DNA of 64,000 nucleotides, taken from Marisa cornuarietis (taxonomy: Eukaryota; Mollusca; Gastropoda; Architaenioglossa; Ampullariidae). How positions within the stretch are numbered: position 1 is the first letter of the stretch; the number at the start of each line of letters is the position of its first letter. A program made the position numbers and the translations under genes. Where the stretch lies: assembly GCA_004794655.1 (NCBI GenBank), contig SMMW01000575.1, positions 12,165,001 through 12,229,000 on the forward strand. Direction: 5' to 3'. This document shows, in pieces, positions 34,417 through 45,080 of this stretch. The notes under the pieces are model-generated. The model did no database searches and was not told where the DNA came from. It was given only the letters and a program-made list of their open reading frames with translations.

Positions 34417-34491
34417 TGACGTCGCACACGCGGTATTGGACCGTTGTGGCTTTGACGTCAGCAGCTCACTTCATGCCTCCTCCTGACGTCA
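34417..34491. promoter_or_regulatory. triple CRE/MARE-like cluster
   Basis: TGACGTCG (34417-34424), TGACGTCA (34453-34460) and TGACGTCA (34484-34491). The last two are both followed by GCAG and lie 31 bases apart, about three helical turns. TGACGTCA is the CREB/ATF consensus, and with flanking GC it also fits the Maf recognition element. The cluster lies 166 bases upstream of the ATG at 34657. Confidence 0.4.
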
Positions 34492-34656
34492 GCAGAAAGC
34501 CAAGCAGCGGCGACAAGTCACCCAGACAACACGATGACCTGAACTGTCGGTTTTCAGAGAGAGAAGTTGGGAAGACGAAAAAAAAAAAAATTAAATAACT
34601 CGCGGCTTCCGAAAGCAGCGCGAAGGTCGGAGTGCTTCTGGTTGTGACTGATTCCG

Positions 34657-35076
34657 ATGTACACACGTGTTCCAGGAATGAAGTCGGTGGTGAGGATGTG
34701 TGTACACGCCATTCTGCAGTTTCAGCCACGTGCTCTCAGGAGGCAGAGACCTTCATGTCCGACGGCAACAGTGGTTATTGTCGAACAGAAACACCCCATG
34801 CATAAAATGTGCTACACATCAGGTGCAATGACACCATGCATCAGGCGCAAATACACCACACAGCAGACAAATATAAACATTCCATTTTGTGAGCAAACTG
34901 ACAGACAGCACACAGTAAACGCACCAGGCACTATGCGTAATTACTCCACGCGTCCGACTGTCCTCCTCCATGCACGCTTTGTTGCCTCTTCAATAAGCAT
35001 CCCGATGTTCTGTGAATGGCCTCCCTTTGTTGTGGCCCTGAGATGCGTTTTTAACTTCTCGGTCAAACATGAATGA
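34657..35076 (+). CDS. putative ORF, 139 aa, unknown family
   Basis: An ATG-initiated frame of 139 codons downstream of the CRE-like cluster. It is basic at first and then passes through a His/Thr/Met-rich section whose DNA is an irregular ACACCATGCATCAGG-type repeat. The C-terminal third is hydrophobic (VLLHARFVASSISIPMFCEW) and it ends FSVKHE. It lacks a recognisable domain and could be chance. It is listed for its length and its position behind clustered promoter-type sites. Confidence 0.2.
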   Translation: MYTRVPGMKSVVRMCVHAILQFQPRALRRQRPSCPTATVVIVEQKHPMHKMCYTSGAMTPCIRRKYTTQQTNINIPFCEQTDRQHTVNAPGTMRNYSTRPTVLLHARFVASSISIPMFCEWPPFVVALRCVFNFSVKHE

Positions 35077-35973
35077 AACCCCACGCGCAGACGTGGCGCA
35101 GAGTTTAACAAAAGGTTGATTAGGTTAATTTGGCTCATTTATGTGGGGGCCATAGCAAGAGCGTAAGCATTCTGAGTGACCCGTGATGAACTTCACTTTC
35201 AGAACATGTGATGAGCGTTCATTCGTTGTCTTATTTTTCGGAGAGCATAGTCTCTAGGTGGCTGGCTGACACTGTCTTGGTGTCATTGGGAATAACTTAA
35301 TTCTTGTCGATGGAATTGCTCGATTTGCTGAAAGACAACTCGTGTCTTCAGAGTTTACTGCTCTATTAATATGTATCATTATCCACTTCATCACGTCTTC
35401 ATGGCCTTAAATGAGTTTAGTCATCAGACCGAGAATAGAACTGTAATAATAAAATGTAAGCTTTATTAAATCTAACCCACATCTCACTACACGGGTGGGC
35501 CAAAGTTTCTGGTTGATAGGTCGGTTCTGAAAAGCAAATTAGGAGAAAACTACTGGTCTGGAAAATGAGAACGCACCGTTGCTTCCACTAGATGGAGTCA
35601 ATGTCCTGTGAATATCTCCTAGGTCATTCGTACTGTGCTTTTGAAGTCACAGAGCTGCGATGCTACACAATCAAACAAAAGCTCCTACAAATTTTTCTTT
35701 AGTAAACTAGAGTCCTGAAAAAACTTCAGTCACTAGTTGTTAGATGTGAAAACTTTCCTAAAGACTTCTGCATCGGAAAGCTCAAGAACTGCGATATGCA
35801 CCTTTATGGGAATCTAATAAAGTTACTCAGACACTACGAAGCTAAAAGGGATGGTTGGATGAGAGGGAAAGAGAGAGAGACTGGGGGGGGGGCGGGGGAA
35901 GAGTAAAACTTGTGTTGTTACAGCTACAAAATGGCTTTCGGACGAACTAATAATCTTTATGTATGCCACGGAT

Positions 35974-35975
<2 letters not shown>
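35077..35975. other. no gene seen
   Basis: Non-coding sequence with a G run at about 35883-35898. Confidence 0.5.

Positions 35976-36033
<58 letters not shown>
35976..36033. repeat. CA array
   Basis: Pure dinucleotide tract. Confidence 0.95.
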
Positions 36034-36036
<3 letters not shown>

Positions 36037-36319
36037 TACCCGCAAGTACAGTGCAATGCGCCCGTCCCACAGAGACGTGGTATTACCACCACCTCCACAT
36101 ACACGTCAGAACATTACAGACAGTGAAAGTAACAGCAGTCCCACAATATCCTTGACACTCGCCATCCGTTTACGAACAAACCTTCAGAAAAGATGATGCA
36201 AGGCCGCAGTCGTCCGGCCAGAAATATCCACAGCTGTGCGGCGACCATCTGTACGTCACTGGCTGTCAGCTCCAGCTGGGCCAGCAGCTTCTTCCAGCCT
36301 GCAGAAGATTTGATACAAA

Positions 36320-36378
36320 TGTGTGTGTGTGTGTGTCCGTGCGTGCGTGCATACAAAACACACACACACACACACACA
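36320..36378. repeat. short TG then CA arrays
   Basis: TG tract 36320-36346 with GC steps, then CA tract 36358-36378. The opposed order allows a hairpin. Confidence 0.85.
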
Positions 36379-36597
36379 AAACTGCCTCCCCAGATGGGTT
36401 CCCGTGATAGATGGCGTTGGCGACTGCTGCAGCTCGATGCGCGCGCACTCTCACGCACACCTCTACATCTAGCCCCCCCCCCCACCAGATCCCCTGTCTG
36501 ATTAATCTGCATCCACAAGCGCAGAGATGGCCTTGAATGGAATGGCGGTGGGATGGTGGAAGGGACGAGTTCACGTTTCGCTGGCGTGCAGAGAGCA

Positions 36598-36623
36598 TGT
36601 GTGTGTGTGTGTGTGTGTGTGTG
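36598..36623. repeat. TG array
   Basis: Short dinucleotide tract. Confidence 0.9.
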
Positions 36624-36794
36624 TTTGGAAAGCTGTGTGGGCGATTTGGTGAGATCGATATCACTGCAGAATATGACGCAAAACGTTGACGGTCATCAAC
36701 CGCCGTCTGCTGCTGCACAGCGGCGGGAAGCCACCCGCCCACGCTCTCGGCCACTTCTCTTCGCGCATTTGTGCAGCCGCAACGTGCACCCCGG

Positions 36795-36899
36795 TCTACA
36801 TGTATGGCATGCCAATCTACAGCTGCGGCATGTACGCCTACAGCTGCGCCATGCAGGTCTACGACTACGGTTTGCACGACTACAGCGAGGCATGCAATC
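36795..36899. repeat. 21-bp minisatellite, five units
   Basis: Five consecutive imperfect 21-base units (TCTACATGTATGGCATGCCA.. / TCTACAGCTGCGGCATGTAC.. / CCTACAGCTGCGCCATGCAG.. / TCTACGACTACGGTTTGCAC.. / ACTACAGCGAGGCATGCAAT..). The period is a multiple of three, and the repeat is open in several frames on both strands. In one plus frame it encodes seven-residue units of the form (V/I/A/D)Y-x-(Y/C)-G-(M/L)-x (VYMYGMP, IYSCGMY, VYDYGLH). The 260-codon minus ORF across it (36266-37048) also spans CA arrays and is probably chance. Confidence 0.7.
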
Positions 36900-37155
36900 G
36901 CACGTGCGACGCCCCACTTCCTACATCCCATGCATACACATGCAGGAGAGGAAACATAAAGGTAACACCGGGGTAACGAAAACAAGAGTGTGAACGCCGG
37001 AGACGGTAGTGAACGAAAGAAGGAAGATGTGGCTGCGATGAATACCATTTCACAAAAAAAGAGGACGAAAGCGAAGTAAAGGTGGGACAGTACAGGCTCA
37101 TCGGTCAGAACAGATCAAACAAAAGGTTGGGGAGGGAGGGAAGAGAAGGCTGATA

Positions 37156-37260
37156 CGACAGGGTCATCCAACCAATCAGCTCATTGCCACACGTAACGCA
37201 GACACAGTGTCTGTACCACAGAATCATACAACCGATCGGCTCAATGCCACAGGTAACATG
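37156..37260. repeat. 60-bp imperfect direct duplication
   Basis: CGACAGGGTCATCCAACCAA..CAGCTCATTGCCACACGTAAC at 37156 recurs 60 bases later as CCACAGAATCATACAACCGA..CGGCTCAATGCCACAGGTAAC. Confidence 0.6.
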
Positions 37261-38165
37261 AAACATCTCCTGAGCATGGAAATAATGTGCGAGTTATCTG
37301 ACTCTGCTCACCTGCTCAGAACGGAAGCTCAGGCAGTTCACACCTTTTGTTCCTTTTATCCACATGGGCGTGCGTGCCTGCTAGCGGCGTGAAATAGTAT
37401 AATAAACCTGCACTTAATATGGCGCAGAACCACCTTCATATAGGAGAATCTTCTTAGCGCTTGACATAAAACTAGGCTACAATATATAGTACACGAAGGA
37501 AGGGAAAGATGGGCAACTATAATGATGTTCACGAATTACAGCGATCAACCTCGATTCCAGTATCATTCTTAACTAGAGAAAAGGTCGATTCGAACAGATG
37601 TTTACATTATAGTTCCAGAACTAGGTTCAGGTTGGAAAAGGGGAAAATGTGCGATGAGAATATAAAATGTGTCTCCTTGTCGAGCCTCGCACTAACATTT
37701 CTGCGTCCTCGTGTCGAAGGAGTTAAACGGCAGCAGAGGTACAGGAGAGGGCAGGAGTAGTTGGCGAGAGGCAGAAGATGACAACATCGTTGTTTGACTG
37801 CATGGTTTGTGTCAATTAAAAAAAAGTAAAATTTGTCAGTCTAAAGTAATATAAATATTACAGAGTCTAAGACGGAAATACATTAAAAGGAACTTTTTTT
37901 TTCCTTTTCCAAACGAATTTAAATGTTAGCAAAGTGTTGGCATTTAAAAGCGAATAATTGTGAAAAAATTGTCATTATATCGATTTTAAGGATCTAAATT
38001 TAGAAATAATATTGCTGGTAAAGACATTTAATGAAATATTTAGCAGATTGTTTATGATAACTGGACTTTTCACTCTCTATTCCAATTATATTATTGTACA
38101 TTGTGTATTGTTTATTGTAATGTTGCTTTAATCACTGGCAAAGCCCAGCTGTAGGGGAATGAACC
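37261..38165. other. no gene seen
   Basis: AT-rich sequence. An 83-codon plus frame at 37509-37760 starts with ATG but has no identifiable features. Confidence 0.45.
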
Positions 38166-38169
38166 TATA

Positions 38170-38202
38170 ATCCATCCCTCCATCCATCCATCCATCCATC
38201 AC
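38170..38202. repeat. CATC tetranucleotide array
   Basis: About eight CATC/TCCA units. Confidence 0.9.
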
Positions 38203-38240
38203 ATGTTTGCGATTGAAGGTGGGGGGGGGAATAAAGGTTG

Positions 38241-38560
38241 AGTTGTGTCCCTGCCAGGCAGGACGCGGAGCAGCAGACATCTTGGTATGTCGGCGATTCG
38301 TGGGAGCAGAAACTGTCTTCCTCCTTTGCCTTACTTAAAACTGTAAGACATCTTGAGTGCTGCAACGAAAATCTGTTTGCCACATAAGCAGCCAGACAAA
38401 TAATGTAAACCCGATGGCGAGTCTGTGAAAAGCACGTTACACAGGATAGGTCCTCGATTGGTTCGAATCTCATCTCAGGGCAATTTTTACATGGCTGGTT
38501 TTCTCTGCGCAATGACTCCACTAGGTAGAAGCGGTTTTCATTCAAACAACGCAGTTCGTT
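38241..38560 (+). repeat. unnamed dispersed repeat with B-box-like site (plus copy)
   Basis: 38241-38432 aligns with the complement of 41320-41530: AGTTGTGTCCCTGCC, CGGAGCAGCAGACATCTTGG, GCAGAAACTGTCTTC, AAGACATCTTGA and GACAAATAATGTAAACC, in that order. Directly after the shared part is GGTTCGAATCTCATCTCAGG, a near-perfect polymerase III B box, so the region may contain a SINE head. A matching A box was not clear. Confidence 0.6.
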
Positions 38561-39319
38561 GATCAGGAGCGGCAGCTGATCTGATTACGGGCTGGATGAT
38601 GAATGACGAATGACATACTTGTGTGCTGTGCTCCTGTGGCAGCCATTGTAGGTCTTAGGTCTCCATGACAGGCAGAGAATCTCTGAGTGTAACAACGTAT
38701 TTTTTTTAAACTTGTGTCGCCACCTCTGTTTCTTTAGGACATTCAGTAGTTTAAAGGAGCCTGAGGAACATAGAACATGCTTTTCTCTCCATCATTGACC
38801 TTTGTATTTATTTGTTTATTGCAAATACAAAGATAATTGTCCAGTTTCAGTTAATTAAAAAGTAGGTAAATGCATCTGGTGATCATGATTAGGTTCTACT
38901 TAAGCACCAACCCATGACAGCAAACATGCATGTTGCGATAATCATCAGCCAGACAAATGCTGGTCTGCCTATTTATTGCAAACATGCACATTATTGTGTA
39001 TGCAGTTCAGCTTAATATGCACAAATCACGCTGTCTAGCTTTAATCATCTAAAAACCCTGTCTCAATGATTGACTACAGTTTGTTTAGCTACAATTCTAA
39101 TTGTTCTCTTTATCTACTGCGATAAATATGTTTTCTAAAAGATCAACCCACCAAAGAAGTCATTTTGAGCTTAGAAACCGAAAATGGTGGATACGTTTGC
39201 TCATTTTTGCGCACATAACTGCCATGGAGAATGTAAAGACAGGGGGAACCCAAACTTTAAATACATACATCTCTTAACTGGTAGAGTTGAAAGGTTATCT
39301 CGGTCCCCTGGTGCTAATC
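38561..39319. other. no gene seen
   Basis: Non-coding sequence with A/T-rich segments. Confidence 0.45.
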
Positions 39320-40240
39320 GTTATGGGTTTGAACAACTGATGGATGATGCTGACAAGGTCCGCCACTCTCCCCTGTCTTGGGTGGTGGTTAGCAGGTCCT
39401 GCACGGAACCATTCTCTGCTCCTTCACGTTGACAAACCAGTTCTTCCCTTTCTCCGTTTCGGCGTTGACCCACCATCCAAGACACCCTGAAGGATGGTCT
39501 TGAGTGTCGTGCCGGGTCATAAGGCCAAACCAGACCGCATTTTGTCTCTTGACAAGTGCGAGTTCCTGGTGTCACAAGAGGGTGTGGGACTGTGTACCGT
39601 TTAAAGTCTTTGGCTTTGACTTTCATGTCCAAGATTCAGAGCAGCATCTTCAGGCATTTGTTCTGTTGTGCCTGTATTCCCCTCTCTGTATCGGCAAACA
39701 CATTTCACGTCTCATATCCGTACAGCATGCTGTGAACTTCGAAGACTTGACAGACTGTGGTTGCTAGAAAACCTGATGGTGTTGTTTCACTTACGGCAAT
39801 TACTTGGCAATTACTGCTGTCGCTGTTGCAATCCTGATGTAGATGTCTGCCGTGAAGCTGCCATCTTTGGAAATGGTGACTACCTAGTACTTAAAGGTTT
39901 TCCACATCGAGCTGTACTTCATTCATGTAAATCTCTGCTTTGTTGTTGCCACTCCCATTTGCTTATCATTGAGCTCTCGCACAGCGCTTCGATGACTTGA
40001 GGGAGACCCTCTTCAACGTTGAATCTTCGCGCCACACGCTGGAGAGCCAGGTGCCGGTGTCTGCCAAATGTCGTCTTAAAGTCGATGAAGTTGTGGAAGA
40101 GATCCTGTTGGTGGTGTACATGTTTTTTCTATGCGACAGTTAAAAATCTGTTGAACTGCACTCTCACCTGGTCTGAAGTCAGCCTGTTTTGTTAACAGCT
40201 CCTCGGCTGTACTGTTGAGGCCACCCTAACATGCTTCTGC
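39320..40240 (-). pseudogene. decayed LINE reverse transcriptase (RTE-like)
   Basis: Reading the minus strand in shifting frames gives HQQDLFHNFIDFKTTFGR and FNVEEGLPQVIEALCESS near 40.0-40.1 kb. These correspond to the palm segment around motif A (normally DLYxxFIDFKKAFDRVW). Near 39.5 kb the remnant corresponds to the RHDT...LQGxLDGG C-terminal block. Many stops and frameshifts are present and the catalytic FADD motif was not found. The C-terminal DNA (CTCTGGTTT..TGACCCGGCACG..CTGGATGGTGG) matches the fragment at 26.3 kb, so both belong to one family. Inactive. Confidence 0.6.
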
Positions 40241-40760
40241 TAGCTCGTGTTGCACCAGTCGTAGCAGAGATCTGTGCCGCTTCCTTCCATCTCACCACCT
40301 TGAGAACACGGTACTCTCGAGCTAATTCGTCATCGGGGCTAGCGGTTACAGGACACACACACGCGGTCCTTATTTCAGCAGGTGCCTCACGCCGAGCGAG
40401 TAGTAAAGTACTTTTCCCATTTGGGGAACTTTCGAGCAGTTTTCTTTCACTTGGCGCTCGACGGTTGCCGACGACCATGTTTTCCTTCTACTCCTTCTAA
40501 TAAATAAAGTCCCGACTCGTCATCTCATCACTGCACGTTCCACACACGTGCTGCGCGAGAGGCAAAGATGGCGACATTAAGAGGGTATATGATGCATAAA
40601 TAGGGATAAGAAATCCGTTCTGCCACAATCTGTGGGGATGAGCGGGGTTAGTTAACTAATAGGTGTCGAGATAGCGAGTTTAGACTGAAATGAGTGGAGC
40701 CTGTTCAATATGTCCGAAATGCTGACAGTTAATTTGTTTGATTGGTAATTGTTGTCACTT
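40241..40760. other. no gene seen
   Basis: An 89-codon frame at 40231-40500 has no identifiable features. The remainder is ordinary non-coding sequence. Confidence 0.4.
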
Positions 40761-41056
40761 TGAGGGGATGAAGGGAAAGGGTGAAGCGGTAAGGGTCGTC
40801 CCCTAACCTTTTTAGGTTATTGAAGGGGGAGGTGTTAGAGACTGCACCTTTATCAGGACCAGCTTTTTGTTGGCGTGGTACCAATCCCCCTACTCTCTCG
40901 CTGCCTTACCTTCCCCACCGCCTTATGGAGTCAAATACCCATTGCAGTCAGCTGGGTTAACAGGGAAAAAAGTCCGCTGCACTATACGGGTATTGAGCCG
41001 GCGCACATCCGAGTTCGAGCGCCGGTAGTGTTCGAACCACTGTAATCCGAGTAAAC
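40761..41056 (-). mobile_element. probable tRNA-derived SINE
   Basis: On the minus strand an A-box-like TACAGTGGTTCGAACACT (about 41027-41045) is followed by CGGCGCTCGAACTCGGATGT and a B-box-like GCCGGCTCAATACCCG (about 40983-41001). The A box resembles the GTAGTGGTTAAAACACT of the 16.6-kb SINE. The body contains AACCCAGCTGACTGCAATGG and a region rich in TACC/CCCC. Boundaries are approximate. Confidence 0.45.
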
Positions 41057-41319
41057 AGGGACACTATGATCTATGTAACTCGAAAAGCGTGTGTTTTTAC
41101 CTGTAGCTCGACCGGGTCTTCCTCCCACACCTGCGTATATCTTACCTTTTACGTCCTAATATTCCCGCCTTTGTGATTACTCGATGACCTGTACCGTACC
41201 TTGTCTTTGAAATCTAAGATAGTGTTGGCAGGTGGCTGTGTTAGCAGCAACAAAAGAGAGAGAGAGAGTGTGTGTGTGTGTGGGAGGGGAGAACAGAAAA
41301 AAAGAAGAGGCAGTTATAC

Positions 41320-41530
41320 TTTTCTTTTCATAGATTAGCCTTCAGGTTTACATTATTTGTTTGGCGAGTGGATTTTCGTTACAGCACTTAACATTCAAGA
41401 TGTCTTATAGTTTCTAGAGAACCAAAGAAGACAGTTTCTGCTAACACGACGACGACAAACCAAGATGTCTGCTGCTCCGTGTCCTGCCGCGCGACAAATT
41501 GGTTTGCAGGCAGGGACACAACTTCCCACC
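41320..41530 (-). repeat. unnamed dispersed repeat (minus copy)
   Basis: Inverted copy of the repeat at 38241-38432. It has a small insertion relative to that copy and lacks the B-box-containing continuation. Confidence 0.6.
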
Positions 41531-42222
41531 ATCAACTCCACTCTCATAGCACAGAGAGAGCCTGGGTGGGAGACACAGACAGGAGACACAGAGAATGGCA
41601 GTAGATCTGTCATGTATCTGAATTATGGATGTGTCCTCCCTGATAGCCACTCATAAAGGGACCAATAAGCATCATGCCACCCGCAAGATAAAGCTGTCAC
41701 GTGGCTATTCAATTGTTTTGCGCTTTAGCCTGAATCTGTGATCAATGACACACAGAAACGAGTTAAAACACTTCTCACCTTATCACCAGAAGTTCACTTC
41801 TGACTTCGATTCCATTCCAATTGTATTGCGCGACAGAATGTTATTGAAATGGTCTTGAATTGAAGAATTGAAGTGAATTGTTTGGCCGTCGTAAGGCCGT
41901 CTACAGGGTGAAGTTATTCCTGAGAATTTTGAAACTCAAAGCTGTATTCAAATCAGGACAACTTTGAATATCATTTGTATGTAGGCTGACCGTAAACAGA
42001 TCCACAGGTCATAGGGTAAGGTAAGCGAATAGTACATCAAAGTTCTTTCAGGTTGAAATTGGTGCGTTGAAATAGGAATTTTTAAACATTCGTGAATATA
42101 GCTTATATAATAAGAATAATAAATAGAGAAGTGTCATAAGGTCACATTTTAATGATTTTTCTGTTTGATAAATTTCTGTACATAAAGACTTTATCTGTCT
42201 TTTTGTCTGTCTCACATATTTC

Positions 42223-42226
<4 letters not shown>
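41531..42226. other. no gene seen
   Basis: AT-rich non-coding sequence. Confidence 0.5.

Positions 42227-42264
<38 letters not shown>
42227..42264. repeat. TG array
   Basis: Pure dinucleotide tract. Confidence 0.95.
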
Positions 42265-42266
<2 letters not shown>

Positions 42267-43281
42267 CTATGCTGGTGGCTACTTGCGTCTTAGAATGACC
42301 ACATCATTTTTGGGTAAATGTCTAAAGATTTAATGCCTGCAGAAAAAATTCTTAGTAGAAAAACTCCTCTCTGATATGTTAACGACAGACAATATTTAAG
42401 CACAAATCTGAACTTCTCTCCTTCATCACGTCCTTTCATCAGCGAGTGCTGTCACCTTCACCAGTTCACTCAGGAGGGCTGCCTGGTAAAAAAAGGGAGA
42501 TGGAGTTCACAGTTTCATCGCCTAGTGAACATGCTCGTAATGCAGCTGCTGGAATGTGGAATGCAAGTTCAAATTTAGATTGTACCTTGACCTGAACGTG
42601 GGACCGCGAACGACCTTTAGAAAATAACAAGCAGAGAAAGTTCAGATGGGGAGGGAAGGGCAAGAGAGGTATGATTACCCACTCCTTTACCACTCCGGTA
42701 AGGAACGTGGAGTTGGGGGAGGAGGTTGGCAAGATAACGTGAGGAGGTCCATCCCAGATGTTGTGGACGTCATCTAACTGTTCGTGCATGCCGTGTTGGG
42801 AGAGTTCCCCACCCCCATCCCGTGCCCTGCGTGCAGTCACTGTTGTTCAGGGGCAACCTGATGGCACTGAGGATGGATGGAGGACGAGTGATGCACAAAC
42901 GTCTCTCACTGCTGCACAGACTTTCTCCGGATGTTTTTTTTTTTTTTGACGATGTGCGGTGCAGGACGAGAGCGCTGTAGGAACTGTACGGGATATCGTA
43001 CAGGAGTACTGCTAGGGTGGAAATATAAAGTTGTGGATGTAGCTCGGCTACCTACAAACAGGATTCTTTCTTTCATTCTTTTCCATTTTCCTTCCCCTTT
43101 TCTTCCTTCCTTTCCCCCACCCTTTTCTCACAAAGCATCAGAGATGATAAAAGAACTCTCTCTCTATATATATATACGTAGGCATCTCCACAATGACCTG
43201 TTAATTCATCTTGAGGAGGTGTTAGTGTGTGCCCACGTGGTGTGTGCGTGTGTGAGTGTGTGCCCACGCATACGTGCTCGA
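42265..43281. other. no gene established
   Basis: A minus-strand frame of about 120 codons (42466-42840) gives a balanced peptide including EQLDDVHNIWDGPPHVILPT but begins with a non-ATG codon and has no clear splice pair. A plus frame at 42931-43503 runs through the hAT element and is chance. Confidence 0.35.
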
Positions 43282-43289
43282 GATCACAC

Positions 43290-43444
43290 CAGTGGCGTAG
43301 GAAGATGCTCGGCTTTGGGGGGGGGGGCAAGCTCCATGCTGACAATGAATAACGTTCACATTCTTGCCTTCCCAGCATCTTTTATTTTTTTTTTGGGGGG
43401 GGGGGGCAGCCGCCCCCCTTGCCTCCCGTGTTCCTACGCCACTG
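43290..43444. mobile_element. non-autonomous hAT element (MITE) with 8-bp target duplication
   Basis: The termini CAGTGGCGTAGGAA and TTCCTACGCCACTG are perfect inverted repeats of 14 bases. They are flanked on both sides by GATCACAC (43282-43289 and 43445-43452). An 8-base target duplication and CAGTGGCG-type ends identify the hAT superfamily. The 155-base element has no coding capacity. Its interior is dominated by two long G runs facing a C run. Confidence 0.88.
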
Positions 43445-44528
43445 GATCACACTTACAAGCCCAGGCAATTTTGCGGATGGAGATGCCTATTTTGGGTCGG
43501 TAACAGTAATTATGGCAAATCTTTTTATAAAGAGCGACAGCTGTCTCGTATCTGTTTCAGTGCGGCAGCGACCCAAATGACTTATTTTTGCTAATAGTTA
43601 ACCGTACTATATTCATATAATACTACAGGGAAAGAGTTTTGCAGGCATGGTCACCCTTTTAAATGAATAGATCCTCCCCCCTGCTTTTCACATCTGGTAA
43701 CATAGACATGATATGACACATTTGTGCATGACATTTCTAGTAACAGAGAAATAAGATGACAAATCCTCATTAAAAGGTGTAAATCAGAAACATAAAAAAT
43801 TGATTGAATGTGGTAACATCTTATTTACATGATATCAAGAGAAAGATTCCAGAAAGTAGAGCAAAAGAAAACAAGCACCCACCCTCCACCCCCACCACAC
43901 ACACACACACACACACATACAGGAAGGAGGTCAAACAGATTTTCAGGAATTAATGTTCAAAATTCTGAGTAAGCCATACACATAGATAAGGATTTCAAGT
44001 TTTATCAGACGCCGATCACCTTGCAAGTCCGAAAAAAATTCAATTGGAAAAACTGGCTACGTGTGTCCTGCAGTCGACACACTACAGCCCTCAGTACTGT
44101 CACGTGTTGTCAGTGTAAACACCATAATCATAAAATCATAAACATCAGTTATGTTATTCCTCAATATCTAATGTTTATAGTACATCTCTGTTGGTCGTGC
44201 CATTTTTATCATTCGAAACTTAAACTTTCCGACGTTGCGAGCAAGTCATCTGAATCACTGGACTAACCTCTTGTCTTCTGAGGGTGGTCGGAAGGAATGA
44301 GGTAGACTGGTAGAGGATATGATAGGGTGGGGAAGGATGGACGTACAGATTAATTGTGAGTAAAACAACAACCCCCTATATCCACCATCCTCCAGAAAAC
44401 AACACCTATCGATCCTCCACCCAACTACCAACACCAAAACAACTCATGTTACGTTAAAAACGGAAGCTTGCAAGAACTAGCAAGAAAGAGCTCAGTGACT
44501 GCCTCCCCCTTTTGCCGCGTAGTTTGTG
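43445..44528. other. no gene seen; short CA tract
   Basis: CA tract at 43897-43918. The rest is non-coding. Confidence 0.5.
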
Positions 44529-44555
44529 CACGTGGTACTTCAGTGACGTCACGTG
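44529..44555. promoter_or_regulatory. E-box plus overlapping CRE/E-box
   Basis: CACGTG at 44529-44534 and TGACGTCACGTG at 44544-44555, where a CRE and an E-box overlap. The sequence just downstream is GC-rich, and a 63-codon open frame (44553-44744) has protein-like composition (MPRQYFAIFHKFCQQHRFMR) but no recognised family. Confidence 0.3.
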
Positions 44556-44734
44556 AAGGGTCGTGTGAAAAGGCCAGGCCTCACATGCCTGCGCATCCCA
44601 TTCAGCGCCACCTGGCTGAACTATCTGTCACTCGTGTTTGAAGCGCCTCGAGCTGGAATGCCGCGCCAATATTTTGCAATCTTTCACAAGTTCTGTCAAC
44701 AGCACAGGTTCATGCGCGAGATTCTGGCGAGTCG

Positions 44735-45080
44735 TGTGAGGTGACAAGAGAGAGAGAGAGAGAGAGTGGTGGGGGGAGGGGGAGAGAGAGAAGGGAAAGG
44801 GGGATCGCTGTCGTCGCAGGTGCTTACGTACGACCCCAGGTACTGGGAGATACGGCGAGGACAGGCGATATGTGAGCCGCGCTTGGAATGGAATGCAAAC
44901 TTCCTGGTTGTTAGCACATTGACTTATGACTAGTGTATGATCACTGCTGACTGTACTACTGGCCACCAATGTGTGTACACGCGAGCAAGCAAGCGTGTGT
45001 GTGTGCGTGTGTGCTTTGCATAGAAGCTTACGATTTTTCTCTCTCTGTTTGAGGGCTAAAGAGAGAGAGAGAGAGATGGA
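44735..45080. repeat. GA tracts
   Basis: GA runs at about 44748-44766 and 45058-45076 with G-rich sequence between 44766 and 44802. A short TG run lies near 44995-45012. Confidence 0.85.

Noticed and set aside
36266..37048. 260-codon minus-strand ORF, the longest frame in the window
   Set aside because: It passes through two CA/TG arrays and the 21-bp minisatellite, which are stop-free by composition. The unique parts show no domain and the start is not in a convincing context.
40947..41056. Possible intact tRNA gene
   Set aside because: A- and B-box-like sequences are present, but no clover-leaf stems pair properly and a SINE body follows.
42931..43503. 190-codon plus ORF
   Set aside because: It runs through the hAT MITE, including its G and C homopolymers. 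Composition is low-complexity and no splice or start evidence exists.
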